From NCBI GenBank assembly GCA_038049695.1, contig CP142453.1, positions 18,542,001 to 18,606,000 on the forward strand: a stretch of 64,000 bases of DNA, read 5' to 3'. The notes under the pieces are model-generated. The model worked only from the letters and a program-made list of their open reading frames with translations, was not told where the DNA came from and ran no database searches. The position numbers and the translations under genes were made by a program. The DNA is from Cinnamomum chago. Taxonomy: Eukaryota > Streptophyta > Magnoliopsida > Laurales > Lauraceae. Positions 10,293 through 20,955 of the stretch are shown here, piece by piece. Each line of letters opens with the position of its first letter. Position 1 is the stretch's first letter.

Positions 10293-10820
10293 CTGAAACA
10301 TGTACATTTAGCTTAGTTTAATTTTCTTGTCTGTGAGAAACCTTCTGTCCACCGCTTTGATAAAGGATTAATTAAGGGGAAATCTAACTTGAACATGAAA
10401 TCTACAATCTAAAAGTGGTCAACAGTAAAACTTAACTAGAGCAATGCACTTGGGTTAAAAACAATCAATTAAGAACTAATGGCTACAATCTAGAAGTGGC
10501 CAACTGGATAAAGTAACCAGCCCAATATGCTCCTGCTAGATTTCCTTCAATTAGAAGAATTGAATTTCATGTTAGGAACACCAAACAATACCCCACACCT
10601 CACCCACCTCTCCCCCACCCAAAAACCTAAAGAACCAAATAAATCACCTTCCATTCCCAATTCCCATCCAAAATAACATTAAAAAATATTAATAATAAAA
10701 ATTCTCAAATAAAAGCAAGCAAAAAAAATCACTAACCCAGTTCTCTAATCAAGTTTTTCAAAAACCCCACCCACCCAAAAAAAAAAAATTATACAATAAA
10801 TCCCCAAAAAAAAAAAATAC

Positions 10821-11003
10821 CTTGCCAGTTCTCTTATCAAGCTCCTTAATAAGATAAACCCTATTCTCTGCATCCTGCCAAAGCCTGCAGCAATTAAATA
10901 TAGTGTTAGTAACAAGCTAGCCCTGTGGATAAACGATGCAAAGATCTTCCTTACCCCAGATCTGATTGCAACAGTCAAATCAGTCTGTACAGAGGCATCC
11001 CAT
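10821..11003 (-). pseudogene. Two exon-like pieces of unknown origin
   Basis: Minus-strand blocks 10955-11003 (acceptor TGCAG, donor GTAAGG; frame reads WDASVQTDLTVAIRSG) and 10821-10884 (acceptor CTGCAG, donor GTATTT; frame reads LWQDAENRVYLIKELDKRTG) have exon form. Their phases do not join directly, so a piece is missing or one is not a true exon. I do not recognise either peptide. Position and strand suggest further captured host sequence between the kinesin and subtilase fragments. Confidence 0.35.
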
Positions 11004-11159
11004 CTGCATTATGATCATCATCTAGATTCAATTACATCATCTAGATTCAATTACCAGCACCATACAATATATTTACCACAATTATCATTACTGACATTTG
11101 AAACCAATCGCGATGCTTCTTATCATGAACACATCCTCAATCCACCCTCAAAAATCAAA

Positions 11160-11382
11160 TTGAGAGAGAGAGGGAGAGATCAGTTTAATATGTCATATAC
11201 TTGTAAGCAAGTTAGCATCATAATGAGACATATGACAATGCTCTGGCATGACAATGGGCTGATAGGAGTTAATATTATAGAAAAGGAGGAGAGAGAGAGA
11301 GAGATCAGTTTAAAAGGTCATATACTTGTAAGCAAGTTAGCATCAATATAATGGAACATATGACAATGGTCTGGCATGACTT
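11160..11382. repeat. Two-copy tandem repeat, period about 127 bp
   Basis: The block GAGATCAGTTTAA...CATATACTTGTAAGCAAGTT...GACAATG(C/G)TCTGGCATGAC occurs at about 11162-11252 and again at 11290-11381. Each copy starts with a (GA)n tract. It is a local duplication in an intron-like part of the CACTA cargo. Confidence 0.75.
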
Positions 11383-12048
11383 ATTTGCACAATATCATGG
11401 TACAGCTTTCATGTATTGAACATGTTGCCAATTCTCTTTTCTCCAGTGGCATCTCTATGCAAGAGCTACTATGAAAAAGGGAAATGGAAAAAGAAAGAAA
11501 ACATGTTGACGGCAACTTAACCATCTGAACTATGGCCAAACAGATTCTGTTTCCAGACTTCCAATAGACAACTATATTCATTCAACTGAAGCAATTTGAG
11601 CCTGGCATATTGACGGTGGCAGGGCCTGTCATATGGTTTGTTCAAAATCCAGATGAAATATCAGTGTGTCCACATATCCAATCATATACTTTGTGGCAGA
11701 AAAATATAGGTCTTGTGCATAAAATAAAAAATCAAATAAAATAAACAGATTGTGCAAGAACAATATCATTAGATGATTTCATCTGCTGATCACTAGACAT
11801 ACAGAATTACATGTCAATTACACATGAAGAACAAGTAGGAAACAAACATATATGTAAATTACTAAATTTACACCCTTCCACAAAAGCAACATAAAATTAA
11901 AGCACTATCTACTAAAAATTGCTTTAAACAAGTAATAAAATTATAAGCCATTATAATCTTACAATGCATGATCATCTCTAATTAACACTTTCAATTTCTA
12001 AGAAAATAAAGTTCATCAAGAAAAATTTTCTATTTTCAAGAATGATAC

Positions 12049-14145
12049 CTGTGAATCTTCCCTTATTCTTAGGTTTTGCCCTGTTGGATCAAGTAAATCA
12101 TTGATGACCTGAAAAGGAAAAGAAATGTGCAAGGTGAGAAAGATGATTCCAACAAAACCAGAATGGTCCCATTAGCAAACAAAAAAAGGTGGTTAGTCTA
12201 TGTTTTGGTATGCTTACCTCTCTATTCCGCCAGTAAAGTAAGAGAAATGGATTCCTAACAAAAGAATCGCCCCTTTTTCCTGCATTCAAGAAAGAGTTTC
12301 TTAACAGTTGATTTAATGAAATCTTGTGTTACTGATCCAAAAAAAAGTTGCTCCTATCTGACCTTTTCTCAGAGGCACTCCAATTCACCAAAGATGAGGA
12401 AGTGGCTTCAAACTATAAACAACAATAATGGAGAAACTTAAAACAAAAGGACCTAGATGGCTCCTTGCATAATTGTTAGCCCATCATGTCCACTTCTCCT
12501 GCAGGTAGAGCCACCCTACTCTAATAATGTTGTTTCCGGTGCTAAATTAATAGAAATAAATCAAAACAGAAAAAGTCACCTTCCAAAAATTGGCACGGCC
12601 TATTTCATTAACAGGTATGACCTATGTAAGATCTGAGAACACCATGCCATTCCATCCAATTCCTCCATAAATACGTAAGATCCAAGAACACCACACCATT
12701 TCATTCAATTCCTCCATAAATATGTAATATCCAAGAGCACCATGCCGTTCCATTCAATTCCTCCATAAATCCGACTCGCATCTGATATGTTTAATCAGTA
12801 TTTTTCCTTCCAAAACTGATGCCCAATATGATTGTTGTTACTGCATCCTTTCACTGCTGTAACAAATTTGGATCCGATATTCAAATTGATTTATGCCAAT
12901 TATTACTTCTAGAGTTTTTTTTCATCTTAAATTGCAATTTGGGTCCTCCTCTCAATTTCCTAATCTGGAAGTCAGTTTACAATTAACAGCTGAAACAAAA
13001 AAGAAAGACTACATGGAGAACTTAGCACCAGTCGTAGCAGCAAGGAGCCAGAAAACCATAATTTGTCACTTTCCATGCAATGGAAAATTGAAGAAACTTG
13101 TTTCTGTTGTGAAGCACTATGGGCTTGGAACTTCACCTGATGGGAGGTGCAAATCTCCAAAAAGAGACTATTTCCTTCCCTTTGTTTTAAATTATGAAGC
13201 TCCCTATCTCACATTTTATAACGTGATTTATTTTTTTAAATCTTACCACAAGTTAATGCAATCATTTATTTGACAAGAAAATGACATGATGAACTGAATA
13301 ACATATAAAAATCGAGAAATTAGATGATACTACCTCATTGTATATTTCCAGAAACGAAACACGAAGAAGAAACTCGCGCCCAGGTGTCTGAAGCATATGG
13401 TGGAAAGTTCAGAAATAGAAGAGAATATAGGAAATGTTAATTAACGTAGAAACAGTCCTCTTGTATAATACCAAATACATCCTTCACTACCAACGGGATT
13501 ATCCCAGGTGACTTTTGCTCACCCTGCACCAAGAAAATGTTCACAGATTTCTCTCATTGAACTACAAATGTCGGCAACATTTTAATTTAAAATAGAGAAA
13601 TCATCCTCTTTACATAACTATGTTATTAGGACATAATAACTTTCACTATGAGAATCACACAGACTGAGGGATTAAATTCTTAAAGGAAAACAAAGCTTCC
13701 GTGGTTAAATGGATTTAGTAGTTAAAACAGAGTATCCAATGGGCTTAGGCAATTGCAAGCATGGTACAGAGAAAAGGCAGAGCGGTTTCATGGTGCTAGT
13801 ACTGGTAAAGAAGCTGTTTTGCATCAGAGAAAGCATGTAAAGCTATATTCAGTGGTAAACCCACCAGGTTGGAAAATTAAGCTCTCACTAAAGATGCATC
13901 CAAGACTTCTTTGAAGTAATTTTAACTCAAAGAACATGTGTGCAAGTAATATAAAATATTCTACCATTTTAAGTCATGAAGAGTCCATTAAGTTTTAATA
14001 GTGAGGCATATGATCAGTAAAATCTAGTATGTAAGGTCCATGTTATCTACCAAAACAAAAACATTGTTCCAGCAAATGGTTGAGAGGCTTACATGCATTG
14101 TATGGGTCTTTACACTACTTGTAACACCATAAGCAAACACTGTGC
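12049..14145 (-). pseudogene. Captured kinesin motor-domain fragment (kinesin-7-like), four exons
   Basis: Four minus-strand exons keep the order and phase of a plant kinesin-7-type motor. 14093-14145 encodes GTVFAYGVTSSVKTHTMH, which holds the P-loop. 13458-13523 encodes GEQKSPGIIPLVVKDVFGII. 13334-13387 encodes TPGREFLLRVSFLEIYNE. 12049-12108 encodes VINDLLDPTGQNLRIREDSQ. Three exons have intact splice sites; the 13458 exon shows GA where the donor GT should be. The P-loop reads GVTSSVKT rather than GVTSSGKT, so the conserved Walker A glycine is replaced. Upstream motor sequence, switch I/II regions and stalk are absent. Introns between the pieces are 570-1225 bp. It is a decayed copy of part of a host motor gene inside the CACTA element. 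Confidence 0.88.
12624..12776. repeat. Three-copy minisatellite, period about 50 bp
   Basis: Three adjacent copies of a unit of the form GTAAGATCYRAGAACACC...CATTCAATTCCTCCATAAAT occur at about 12624-12673, 12674-12724 and 12725-12773. They lie between the third and fourth kinesin-derived exons' upstream intron sequence and show no coding potential. Confidence 0.75.
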
Positions 14146-14770
14146 CTATAGAAAGAGGAGGGAGGCTGAAATAAGCCACCATTATACCAAGCAAATCTTG
14201 ATTGCCTTTGGAACAAAAAATAAACATTTAATTGTCATGTCATGGTACTGCTACAAAGAACACAGAGTAATTTTGAACCAGGCATCCAGCTACAGGATTG
14301 GAATTCTGCCTTTGGAGTAGGAACTGGATATGAATATGTTGTAATACATCAATGCATTGAGGATGGTAAAATTTGCTTCAACATGCATGAGTGCATGCAT
14401 TACATACAACTACATAGATCATATTCTATTTGGACAAAGATAACACTTGCAAGTACAATTTCATGAAAAAATTTTATAAAAAACATAACATGAACCAAGA
14501 AAGAAAAAAAAAGCTGTGCACATACGTTCACCCATAAAAGGCCAGTCTTGCATGTGAATGTTGGAGTATCCTAGTGTCCTAGGCATGGTCATTAGTACAA
14601 TTCCAGCTAATGTGATACATACGGAATTGTTGAGTTCCTGATGTCATGTGTCCATCAGACTGCATCTCAGTCTCGGTTGGCATGAAGATCATAAGTTCTT
14701 TTGAATTAAAGGTGTTCTGAGTGGGGTTCTTAGGAGTGTCTAGAGGAACCTCATACCCCTTATAACCAAA

Positions 14771-14982
14771 GGTCATTCCATCTTTCTATAAATTGGGCAA
14801 GTGGTCAGTCCCTGCCCTTTGGAGAGCAACCACCATTATAGTTGAGATGTGGGATACCCTAAGGACATCATCAAAGGTAACTCCACCTTCCTATAAATTG
14901 TGTAAGTGGTCAGTCCCCTGCCCATTGGAGAATAGCCACAGCTATTGTTCAGATGTAGGATGCCCTAAGGACCTTTGATATT
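14771..14982. repeat. Two-copy direct repeat, about 105 bp
   Basis: Blocks at about 14771-14875 and 14877-14982 share TATAAATTG, AAGTGGTCAGTCCC, TGCCC(T/A)TTGGAGA and CCCTAAGGAC. They sit in the CACTA interior just before the inserted gypsy LTR. Their function is not apparent. Confidence 0.7.
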
Positions 14983-15034
14983 AACATGTTAGAAGAGGTG
15001 CTAACAGTGAAGCAGATAAACAACCAAAACAGGG

Positions 15035-18000
15035 TGTAACGCCCCAATTCCGGATACCGATAAAGTCGTCGGAATACCCGAAGTTGGCGCGCTACTTCCC
15101 GGAAAATCCGAGAACTTCCAAGATCGTAGGCCCGCAGTGAGGTCCAATTTAAAACTTTTGGACGATATACTAACATTAGTTAAATTGCGGAAGCCTAGCA
15201 AGTAATGCGGAAGCAATGAGTATCAATATATGTATTAAATGAGAGCTGAACAACAGTCTAGTTTAAAGGATGTTAAATGTTAAGAGCGAATGTTAATTAC
15301 ATTTATGATAACTACCCGGCTCACTACAAAATTTCTCTCAAAGCCCAAAATAAGGTGAACTCTCAAAACCCTGGTAATAGCTCTCCACCCTCCGGCTCGA
15401 CATCTAGGTCGGCCGTGCCCCACTCGAACTCTCCAGCTACGGGCGCTTCTACGAGCGCAAGCGCATCCTCTGCGATCTCTGGGTCAAGGCCTAAGCACCA
15501 AATATGGGTCAGATCTAAAAGATCTGGCAAATCACAGTATACAAATAACATAAGACATATATATCGAAAGAGTAGAGACAGGTATATAAATTAAGGAATA
15601 ACAAGGTAAATGTACTAGGCAGTTGAGCAAGATAAGCATAAAGAATCAGGATAAAGATACAACATCTAATCTACTACAAAATGGCACATTCACACGAGCT
15701 GGAATACCGCGGGATATTATGTCGAGACCCTCCCATACTGAACACAGTTGCGGCGGGGAATCTCACTAGTGTTGGGAATTACTAATCCCGCAAATCACTC
15801 ATCAATCTCATCACACTCACCACTCAAGACCGGACCCGGTATCACACCGTCCGTCTAACAATATAGTTCATAATGATAGCTCCTCAACACTCATAATAGC
15901 TCCTACCGGGGATGATCAGTCCACAGGCTGAGCTTAAATCAACCGAGTGAATGTCTATGCCGACTCGAAGAAACTCTAATGGTCTGTGTCTGTCTAGGCT
16001 TTGCCTTGCATGAACAAGGTCCTAACCAAGTCTCTAAGAGGTCTATATATCACTTAGTCAATGGATTATAATTCAAGTCCAAGCTCACTCGTTGGATCCA
16101 TACCAAGGCCCATCAAATCCACGGCCTGGTCTAGAACAGTCCAAACGAGACATCATATCCATTTCTACCGATAAACAATTCCTTCTAATCCATAAGGAGT
16201 TATAATTCCAATATAAACTACCTCTCCAATCTAAGGGTACACATATCCATACTTAGGCCCAACAAGGGCCTGCCTAGCCATAGACACGGGTCAGTGTTCT
16301 TCAATTCATAACATCGGGTCACTTCTAAGATATCCTAGGTTCAGGTCCTCCATTTACATTTAATTAACAGTTAACAGCAACACTAAAGATCTAAGAGTGA
16401 CAGTAATAAACAAGGTGAAGTGTGAACTTCAATATTAAAATCAATAGGAAAATACAACAGTCCAATCCTAAGTAATGGACCACATTCAGGTCCATGTCCA
16501 TCTCAGGTAATTTGATCTCTAAATGAAGTCTCAGATGCCAAGAGATACTGTGTTTGGTGCTCCTGAGGTTACGGGCATCCTTGACAACTTTTAGGGATCA
16601 AATCATCTTAGATTAATCTACCAAAACCCTAATCGGTGGTCCCCACGAGTCAAGGTTGAGCCACACCGTTGACTCGGGCTTGGCATCTTGATAATGTCCA
16701 TTTGGATGGTCAATGGGCCCCACAAACGATCACAACATCAGAAACCAAAATCTGTGAAAGTTACTGTACACAGTGTGCTCGGTCGACCTCCTGGCCTAGG
16801 CAGTTGACCTAGTGCACTGGGATCAGAGAAACAACACCCTACAGGCAAAGCCTAATTTTTCAGAAATTTCTGTGTGCTCGGTCGACCTCCTAGCCTGGTC
16901 GGTCGACCGCGCACACTGGAGATTCTGGTTGAAGGGAGTCCCAGGTTCCAGTATCTTTTTCCTGAAATTCCAGTCACTGAGCTCGGTCTTGTGCTGAGCT
17001 CGGTCCAGCACTGAGCTCGGCCATACACTAGTCTCGGTCCTGCACTGAGCTCGGCCATGTACTGGTCTCGGTCCTGCACTGAGCTCGGCCATACACTGGT
17101 CTCAGCCATGCACTAGTCTCGGCCATGCACTGAGCTCGGTCCTGCACTGAGTTCGGCCATGCACTGAGCTCGGTCATGCACTGGTCTCGCCCATGCACTG
17201 AGCTCGGCCATGCACTAAGACCAGTTTTCAGGTTTTCTCCATTTCAACCCGTTTTTCCACCAAATCACTTCCAATCACTCCCAAACATCACTAAACCAAC
17301 ATAAAACACAGAAATACTCCAATGCACCTCCATCCAACATTAATTTGCCCCGTTGATCTTCCAAATGGGGGTGAAACCCATCCATCAATGTCCAATCATC
17401 CATCTATACTAAGCTCCAGGTAGTTCTAACAAAATGAATAATAACATAACTGAACTAAAATCTCTGAATCAATGAAATAGAACGTACATTCTATGTTAAG
17501 AGTATAGTGCACTTGCCTTTGAGAAGAGAAGGTTGTAGAGATAGAGAAGAGAAGAGAAGAAAACCCAATCCAAATGCAAGAGGAAGAAGAAGAAGTAGTA
17601 GCAGCTCCTAAGTGTATTTCTCCAGCACAACAGTAGCTCACTCACAGCTCTAAGGGAGAAGAAATGAGACAGAGGAAGAAGAGGAAAATGAGAGAGGAAT
17701 AGTTGCTAGGGTTTTTCTTGGGAATAGTATTATATTTATAGGATTTGGGGAGTGGCTAAAGACTAGAATGGCCTTTGGGGTTGTATTGGGTTAGGGTTAG
17801 GGTTAGGGGCAAATAGGTCATTAGATGGGGGAAGGTTCTAGAATGGAATTTTTTACAGACACCCCCCTATGGTTAACTCTATTAACTAGCTAGGGCCTCC
17901 ACTCACAATTGACCTTAGAAATTGCAAAAGACTCCATAAAACCCTAATATTAACACAACCAAACTAGTCTAACACAAACTTAGGAGATTAATACCTAACT

Positions 18001-18098
18001 ACCCTGATTAACCCCTAATTAACATAATTAGCTAATAATTAGTAATAATTAGTATTTAAAAACTCAATTAGAGGGCCCACAAGGGGTGGGGTCTCACA
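15035..18098 (-). repeat. 3' LTR of the chromovirus (3064 bp)
   Basis: On the minus strand it runs from TGTGAGACCCC (18098) to GGGGCGTTACA (15035), with the polypurine tract immediately before it. A LTR of 3 kb is usual for the Del/Tekay group. It contains a 17-bp minisatellite (16979-17216), GGTCGACC palindromes (about 16780-16910) and, near 17787-17808, three GTTAGGG units that are not a telomere. The matching 5' LTR is not in the window, so no age can be estimated from it. Confidence 0.85.
16760..17216. repeat. GGTCGACC palindromes followed by a 14-unit, 17-bp minisatellite
   Basis: From 16979 to 17216 there are 14 uninterrupted 17-bp units of the form (G/A)(A/G)(G/T)CTCGGYCNTGCACT; most carry the GAGCTC palindrome and the others carry GGTCTC or AGTCTC. 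Just upstream (about 16778-16912) GTGCTCGGTCGACCTCC occurs twice, with further GGTCGACC-type copies. The array lies in the middle of the chromovirus LTR. Confidence 0.9.
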
Positions 18099-18234
18099 TC
18101 ATTCCCTCCTTTTAAAACATTTGGTCCCCAAATGTAAGAACGAGGTTAGAACATACATGAGGTAGAAGATGTGGATAGTCCTTCTCCACTTGGTCGCGTA
18201 GCTCCCATGTAGCCTCCTCCGGAGTGTGATGCTC

Positions 18235-20874
18235 CTACTGAACCTTCACCCAATGAATGGTTCGGTTCCGGAGCACCTGCTCCTTGGTATCGATGATAGC
18301 AACTGGTCTAGCGACGTACGAAGCATCTGGCTGGATGTTGAGGGGTTGATGATAAAGAATGTGCGAAGGATCCTCCACGTGCTTCTTCAGCATAGAGAGG
18401 TGGAACACATCATGCACTCCTGATAGCTCTGGCGGTAGCTGAAGCTTGTAAGCGACGTCTCCAATCCTCGATCTGATCTCGAAGGGCCCGACGTATCTTC
18501 GTGCTAACTTGCCCTTCTCGCCAAATCTGAGGGTGCCTCGAGTTGGGGAAACCTTTAAGAAGACCTTATCTCCCTTCTGAAACTCGAGTGGTCTGTGCCG
18601 GTTGTCTGCATAGCTCTTCTGTTGGCTGCGGCTGACCTTAAGGTTCTCGACTATCTGTTGAACCTTATCGCTGGTGTCGCTGACTATGGAAGGTCCATGG
18701 AAACTCCTGACGCCAACTTCTTCCCAACAGATTGGGGTCTTGCATCTCCTCCCGTATAGAGCCTCGAACGGTACCATCTTGATGCTCGCATGGTAGCTGT
18801 TGTTGTAGGCGAACTCGCAAAACGGTAAGGAGTCCTCCCAATTCTCCTTGTAGTCCAAGACACAAGCTCTCAACATGTCCTCCAATGTCTGGTTGGTACG
18901 CTCGGTCTGTCCGTCTGTCTGTGGATGATAAGCGGTGCTGAAACTCAACTTAGTGCCCAAGGCCTGCTGCAGACTCTCCCAGAAATGAGAAGTGAAACGC
19001 GGGTCTCTGTCCGAAACAATCGAAGCTGGAACTCCGTACAACGAAATAATCCTATCCACATACAGCTTAGCAAGGACATCGAGTCCTGCTCTCATCGAAA
19101 CTGGCAAGAAGTGAGCTGACTTAGTCAGTCGATCCACAATCACCCAAATGCCGTCGTGGCGTCTCCTGGTAACTGGGAGTCCAGCGATGAAGTCCATGCT
19201 GATATGCTCTCATTTCCACTGAGGTATGTCGAGCTGATGAAGTAGTCCTAGCGGCTTCTGATGCTCGACCTTGATCTGCAGACACGCCAAATACCTGGAG
19301 ACATAACGGGCTATCTCTTTCTTCATGTTGTTCCACCAGTAGTAGCTCCTCGGGTTCTGGTACATCTTGGTGCTGCCGGGGTGAATCGAGTATCTGCTAT
19401 GATGCGCATCTGCGAGGATCTCGTCCTTTAGCTCCTGAATATCCGGCACGCACAATCGGTCATGATAGTAGAGTACTCCACCAATCAGTCTGAACTCTAG
19501 CCTCTGGTCAATCTGCTCGATCACTCTAACAAGCTTTGGATCGTTGCGTTGACTATCCTTGACCTTGCCTAGCAACTCTGGTTCCCATGCGGACATGGTA
19601 GCAAGCAAGACTCTCTCGCTGAGCGGCTGAAACCGAACGTCTAAGCTGCTGAAGACATCGATCCACACACCCTCTACTGCTAGAAAACTGACAAGGGCAG
19701 TCTTCCTGCTCAAAGCGTCTGCTACGACATTCGCCTTACCCGGATGGTATTTAATAGGGAAGTCGTAATACTTGATGTACTCCATCCATTTTTTCTGTCG
19801 ATTGTTGAGGTCGTTCTGAGTGAACAGGTACTGCAAACTGCGATGGTCTGAGTGCACTTCAAATCTCTCGCCATAGAGGTAGTGCCACCACAAATTCAAA
19901 GCAAAAACGACCGCTGCAAGCTCCAGGTCGTGAGTAGCATACTTCTCGTGCTCTTTCAACTGGCCCGATCCATAGGCAATGGCTTTCCCTTCCTGCATCA
20001 AGACACAACCAAGACCGGTTCCTGAAACGTCAGTGAAGACTACGAATCCACCGTTACCAGTAGGTAGAGACAAGATCGGTGCTGTCGTCAATCTCTCCTT
20101 CAGCTCTTGGAAGTTGTTCTCACAAGCATCGGACCAAACGAACGGTACATCCTTCTGTGTCAGCTTGGTCAACGGGGCTGAAATCGTGGAGAAGCTCTTG
20201 ACGAACCTGCGATAATAGCCTGCTAAGCCGAGAAAACTCCGAATCTCCGTGGCATTCTTCGGTCTCGCCCAGTTCGTCACTGCTTCTATCTTCGCTGGGT
20301 CCACTGTTAATCCGTCCTTTGAGATGATATGTCCGAGGAAGACTACTTGCTCCAACCAAAACTCGCACTTGCTGAGCTTCGCGTACAGCTGGTTGTCGCG
20401 CAACAACTGTAGAGACGTCCTTAAATGCTGCTCGTGCTCCTCCCTGGTCTTGGAGTAGACCAAAACATCGTCGATGAACACCACTGTGAAGCTATCGAGG
20501 TACAGAATGAAGATCTTGTTCATTAGGGACATGAACACTGCTGGTACATTCGTCAATTCGAACGGCATCACAAGGAACTCATAGTGGCCATAGAGCGAAC
20601 GAAACGCTGTCTTCTGCACATCCTGCTCTCTGACTCGCAACTGATGGAATCCCGATCTCAAGTCTATCTTCGAAAAGAACTGCGCACCCTGAAGCTGGTC
20701 GAAGAGCTCGTCGATACGAGGAAGAGGATGCTTCTTCTTCACTGTTGCCTGGTTCAGTTGTCGATAGTCAATGCACATCATCATCGATCCATCCTTCTTC
20801 TTCACGAAGAGCACTGGTGCGCCCCATGGCGACACGCTCGGCCTGATGGAGCCTTTGTCTAGCAACTCCTCCAA
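18235..20874 (-). pseudogene. Chromovirus pol region (RT, RNase H, integrase), fossil
   Basis: The minus-strand frames at 19210-20874 and 18235-19197 carry, in order, the reverse transcriptase with FIDDVLVYS, RNase H, an integrase zinc-binding region and the integrase catalytic core with [17 protein letters not shown]. The match to Ty3/gypsy pol is strong. The region is broken and is not a host gene. Confidence 0.9.
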
Positions 20875-20955
20875 CTAGGTCTTCAACTCTCGTAGCTCTG
20901 CCGGAGCCATGCGGTAAGGAGCTCTGGATATCGATATGCACTCCTGATAGCTTTG

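Larger units (their letters stand above)
15035..20955 (-). mobile_element. Ty3/gypsy chromovirus (Tekay/Del-like), partial, nested in the CACTA element
   Basis: Read on the minus strand, the element has reverse transcriptase, RNase H and integrase domains, a chromodomain-like C-terminal tail, a polypurine tract (AAAAGGAGGGAATGA) and a 3.06-kb 3' LTR. Order RT-RH-IN identifies Ty3/gypsy. The long LTR and the tail after integrase point to the Tekay/Del group. The upstream part (gag, protease, 5' LTR) is not present, because the element meets the LTR element at 20956. It is an incomplete, broken fossil with at least a few breaks in its coding region. Confidence 0.88.

Noticed and set aside
12098-12289. 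An extra kinesin exon reading RNPFLLLYWRNRE between 12108 and 13334
   Set aside because: The exons at 13334-13387 and 12049-12108 already join directly (...EIYNE then VINDLL...), so this stretch is intronic.
12049-14145. A functional kinesin gene
   Set aside because: Only four exons are present, the P-loop glycine and one splice donor are lost, and there are no switch regions or stalk.
17787-17808. GTTAGGG repeats suggesting interstitial telomere sequence
   Set aside because: Only about three units, and the plant telomere repeat is TTTAGGG. They lie inside the chromovirus LTR.
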